Source of the DNA: Bacteroidales bacterium Phil6
Lineage (GTDB): Bacteria; Bacteroidota; Bacteroidia; Bacteroidales; F082
Reading direction: 5' to 3'
Assembly: GCA_002633315.1 (NCBI GenBank)
Contig: NWBN01000029.1
Location: forward strand, 1 to 64,000
DNA: 64,000 nucleotides
In this document: positions 62,110-64,000 of the stretch, piece after piece
Position numbering within the stretch: the stretch's first letter is position 1
How the letters are laid out: every line of letters starts with the position of its first letter
Position numbers and translations under genes: made by a program
The notes under the pieces: model-generated
Databases searched by the model: none
The model's input: only the letters and a program-made list of their open reading frames with translations
Told to the model about the DNA's origin: nothing

Positions 62110-62231
62110 CAAACAACCGAACAGTTTTGTGCCAAATTACCGAAAAATGATAAGCTGTAATAGAGTATATAAACCAAACAACCGAATAAATTGATGTCAT
62201 ATTGCCGAAAAATATTAATCCAAACAACCGA
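62110..62231 (+). repeat. 65-base leader repeats with CAAACAACCGA
   Basis: CAAACAACCGA occurs at 62110-62120, 62175-62185 and 62221-62231. Between the first and second, and again after the second, lies ATTRCCGAAAAAT (62136-62148 and 62201-62213). The first two units are exactly 65 bases apart; the third copy of the motif is 46 on and ends 17 bases before the -7 box of the ATPase gene. Likely operator or leader elements of that gene. Confidence 0.75.
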
Positions 62232-62248
62232 GTATTAGAATTTTTAAT

Positions 62249-62256
62249 TACCTTTG
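62249..62256 (+). promoter_or_regulatory. -7 box of the ATPase gene (TACCTTTG)
   Basis: Exact TAnnTTTG element 21 bases before the ATG at 62278. The last CAAACAACCGA repeat lies where the -33 region would be, so a bound protein there would block or assist polymerase. Confidence 0.65.
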
Positions 62257-62277
62257 TGGTAGTAAATAGTTTGATTT

Positions 62278-63561
62278 ATGGATGGTTACAAACATAGAAT
62301 ATTGGATGGCCTGCTTGAAAAGAAATTGCAGTCTAAAGGAGCTGTGTTGATAGAGGGACCTAAATGGTGTGGTAAAACCACTACAGCCGAGGAAGTGGCA
62401 GCTGGCAAAATATTGTTAGCTCGAACTGATGTGAAAAATAATTTCAGAAGTCTGTTAGAAATAGATACAGATGCGGCATTGTCGGGGGATACTCCAATGC
62501 TTATTGACGAGTGGCAAACCGTGCCTAAACTGTGGGATGCAGTAAGATATACTGTTGACCATCGCCGTAAAATGGGACAGTTTATATTAACAGGTTCTAC
62601 TGTCCCCGACAAGGAGGCTGAAGAGGAAAGAGAACATTCAGGAACAGGGCGTTTTGCTTGGTTGACAATGCGCCCTATGACATTATTTGAATCAGGGGAA
62701 TCAAACGGAAAAGTAAGTCTTGGAAATCTGTTCACTACACCTGAGAAAATACTGGAGAAGAATGAACTTAAATTGCAAGATATTGCATTCTTAATTTGCC
62801 GTGGTGGTTGGCCGATGGCTGTTGGGTTACCCGAAGAAGCTGCTTTGGAACAAGCATTCGATTATTACGATGCAGTAACCAAAGAAGATATAACCAAAGT
62901 CGATGGAGTGAAAAGAGCATCTGAGCGAGTGCAGCGCTTGATGAGAGCATATGCACGCCATCAAGGAACACAAGTTTCAATAGCGACTTTGAAAGACGAC
63001 CTGAAGAATAATGATACTGCCACACTTGATGAGGACACTATAAGTTCCTACCTTGAAGCTTTGAGGAAAATATTTGTGGTGGAAGATATGCCGGCTTGGA
63101 ACCCGAATCTTCGTTCAAAGACTGCAATTCGTACTGCTGATACACGCTATTTTGTCGACCCGTCCATTGCAACTGCCGCATTAGGTTTAGGTCCGGCAGA
63201 TTTGATGAGTGATTTGAAGACAATGGGATTCTTCTTTGAAGCTATGTGTGTAAGAGATTTGCGTGTATTTACAGAAGCATTGAATGGAAAGGTATATCAT
63301 TATCGTGATAAAAGTGGGTTAGAATGCGATGCCGTAGTACATCTTCGCAATGGCCAATATGGACTTATAGAAGTCAAGCTCGGAGGCGAAACTTTGATAA
63401 ATGAAGGAGTGGAAGTACTAACTTCATTAGCCAACCAAATTGACACTGCACGCATGAAAGCCCCTGCTTTCAAGATGATATTAACGGCAACAGGCGAACA
63501 TGCTTATCGTCGTCCTGAAGATGGAATTTACATTGTTCCAATAGGATGCTTGAAACAATGA
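62278..63561 (+). CDS. AAA ATPase with DUF4143 domain
   Basis: A 427-residue cytosolic protein: N-terminal AAA_14 ATPase with Walker A IEGPKWCGKTTTAEEVA and Walker B PMLIDEWQTVP, sensor region GQFILTGSTVPDKEAEEEREHSGTGRF, then a winged-helix-like linker, and C-terminal DUF4143 with a restriction-endonuclease-like core (KVYHYRDKSGLECDAVVHLRNGQYGLIEVKLGG: Asp and ExK). Proteins of this kind are abundant and often in many copies in Bacteroidales, Bifidobacteria and archaea; function is unknown, with mobile or defence roles suggested. Monocistronic behind tandem leader repeats. Confidence 0.82.
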   Translation: MDGYKHRILDGLLEKKLQSKGAVLIEGPKWCGKTTTAEEVAAGKILLARTDVKNNFRSLLEIDTDAALSGDTPMLIDEWQTVPKLWDAVRYTVDHRRKMGQFILTGSTVPDKEAEEEREHSGTGRFAWLTMRPMTLFESGESNGKVSLGNLFTTPEKILEKNELKLQDIAFLICRGGWPMAVGLPEEAALEQAFDYYDAVTKEDITKVDGVKRASERVQRLMRAYARHQGTQVSIATLKDDLKNNDTATLDEDTISSYLEALRKIFVVEDMPAWNPNLRSKTAIRTADTRYFVDPSIATAALGLGPADLMSDLKTMGFFFEAMCVRDLRVFTEALNGKVYHYRDKSGLECDAVVHLRNGQYGLIEVKLGGETLINEGVEVLTSLANQIDTARMKAPAFKMILTATGEHAYRRPEDGIYIVPIGCLKQ

Positions 63562-63881
63562 TTCAGTATTTATTGATTCTTAAAACACATTTATCTTCCG
63601 GGTGAAATTATTAAAAGTATAAGTATTATAACCACGACAGTATATATGGGAAACGTAATAATGCAGATGTCAACGCATCCTCGTCTTTTAAAGGATGTAT
63701 TAACTCAATATTAATCAACATTTGCAGCATTAAAAGAACTAATTTAATTCGGTAGTGTTTCAAAAAGTGTGTAATTGAGATTCATATTTTGATTGCAAAG
63801 AAACACATTTTTCCGAAATTCATCGATTTTTTTATGTTTTGCAATTTTAAACCTATTTTTAAGTTATTAAGGATAAATTGT
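63562..63881. other. AT-rich intergenic stretch
   Basis: No gene beyond a 22-codon frame at 63646-63714 without support. It holds an IS-terminus-like 19-mer at 63756-63774. Confidence 0.5.
63756..63774 (+). repeat. IS-terminus-like 19-mer, right copy
   Basis: TGTTTCAAAAAGTGTGTAA, 17 of 19 bases matching the inverted copy at 112-130 near the other end of the window. No transposase frame adjoins it within the window. Confidence 0.3.
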
Positions 63882-63889
63882 TAATTTTG
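63882..63889 (+). promoter_or_regulatory. -7 box of the last gene (TAATTTTG)
   Basis: TAnnTTTG element 17 bases before the ATG at 63907. Confidence 0.45.
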
Positions 63890-63906
63890 TGAAATAATTT
63901 TTTTAG

Positions 63907-64000
63907 ATGAAGAATAAAAAAGGCATAGCGTTTTACCTTGTCAGGGTTTTGTTGGGAATTGCAATTCTTGTGATACTGTCTTTTTTGATATTATATCTCT
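63907..64000 (+). CDS. N-terminus of a membrane-anchored protein (cut by the window end)
   Basis: An ATG at 63907 opens a frame that runs to the edge (31 codons). It starts with a basic stretch (MKNKKGIAFYLVR) followed by a hydrophobic helix (VLLGIAILVILSFLILYL), i.e. a signal anchor or N-terminal membrane helix as in AsmA/TamB-like proteins, but too little is visible to name the family. Confidence 0.55.
   Translation, partial: MKNKKGIAFYLVRVLLGIAILVILSFLILYL

Noticed and set aside
62042..62227. 61-codon minus-strand frame across the leader repeats
   Set aside because: Its sequence follows the repeats and the tail of the decayed toxin; no start signal.
62110..62231. Possible CRISPR array
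   Set aside because: Only three 11-base repeats, with unequal spacing (65 and 46), a second conserved motif inside the would-be spacers and no cas genes.
63646..63714. 22-codon frame after the ATPase gene
   Set aside because: Too short, no ribosome-binding site or homology that I can see.

Overview
The window looks like a chromosomal segment of a Bacteroidales bacterium (phylum Bacteroidota), probably gut-associated. Four things point there. At least twenty genes have a TAnnTTTG element (mostly TATCTTTG, TACCTTTG or TATTTTTG) shortly upstream, which is the known -7 box of Bacteroidota promoters. The envelope proteins belong to families typical of the group (DUF6029, Omp28, DUF5689, choice-of-anchor J, PorO/P-like porin). 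MurF is fused to Alr. The SUF operon has the order sufBCDSE plus a DUF59 gene and dxs. Intergenic DNA is very AT-rich. No transposase, prophage, rRNA operon or CRISPR array was found.

Layout. 0.2-3 kb: ilvA and an M20 amidohydrolase, both on the minus strand. 3.1-7.4 kb: an operon of manA, a TlpA-like thioredoxin, a DUF6029 barrel and an Omp28 lipoprotein, closed by a clear terminator. 7.4-9.5 kb: an M16 peptidase and a lipoprotein. 9.5-13 kb: an outer-membrane protein, waaA (Kdo transferase) and an M17 aminopeptidase. 13-16.8 kb: pdxA and murF-alr. 16.8-23.7 kb: a secreted endonuclease/phosphatase-type enzyme divergent from a TonB receptor, a repeat-containing surface lipoprotein and a DUF5689 lipoprotein. 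23.7-26.8 kb: a polyprenol-phosphate mannosyltransferase, dihydroorotase, a MORN-type lipoprotein and tadA. 26.9-29.7 kb: gadC (glutamate/GABA antiporter) and a secreted CMD-cupin protein. 29.7-33 kb: an operon of porin, Gate-family membrane protein and Fe-S aldo/keto reductase. 33-38.4 kb: a PiT-PhoU phosphate transporter with glmS, and a flavodoxin-ferredoxin protein. 38.7-45.4 kb: an HAD phosphatase, then a TolC/HlyD/two-permease efflux operon divergent from an AraC regulator. 45.4-48 kb: glutaminase and glutamate decarboxylase. 48-52.6 kb: mfd, tatA, tatC. 52.7-60.3 kb: tRNA-Ala, dxs and the SUF Fe-S assembly operon. 60.4-64 kb: an accessory-looking stretch with a palindromic repeat, an AbiEi-like antitoxin beside a decayed AbiEii toxin, an AAA ATPase/DUF4143 gene behind tandem repeats, and the start of a membrane protein cut by the window edge.

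How the parts work together. Glutaminase, GadB and GadC make a complete glutamine-to-GABA acid-resistance route, but gadC sits 17 kb from the two enzymes. The SUF genes supply Fe-S clusters, and dxs, first enzyme of the MEP pathway whose last two enzymes are Fe-S proteins, is the last gene of the same run. The most interesting undescribed candidates are the porin/Gate/Fe-S reductase operon (possible import-and-reduce route for an unknown compound), the TonB receptor/repeat lipoprotein/DUF5689/secreted nuclease locus, and the ATPase with its 65-bp leader repeats. Several start codons were moved downstream because a promoter element overlaps the longest reading frame.
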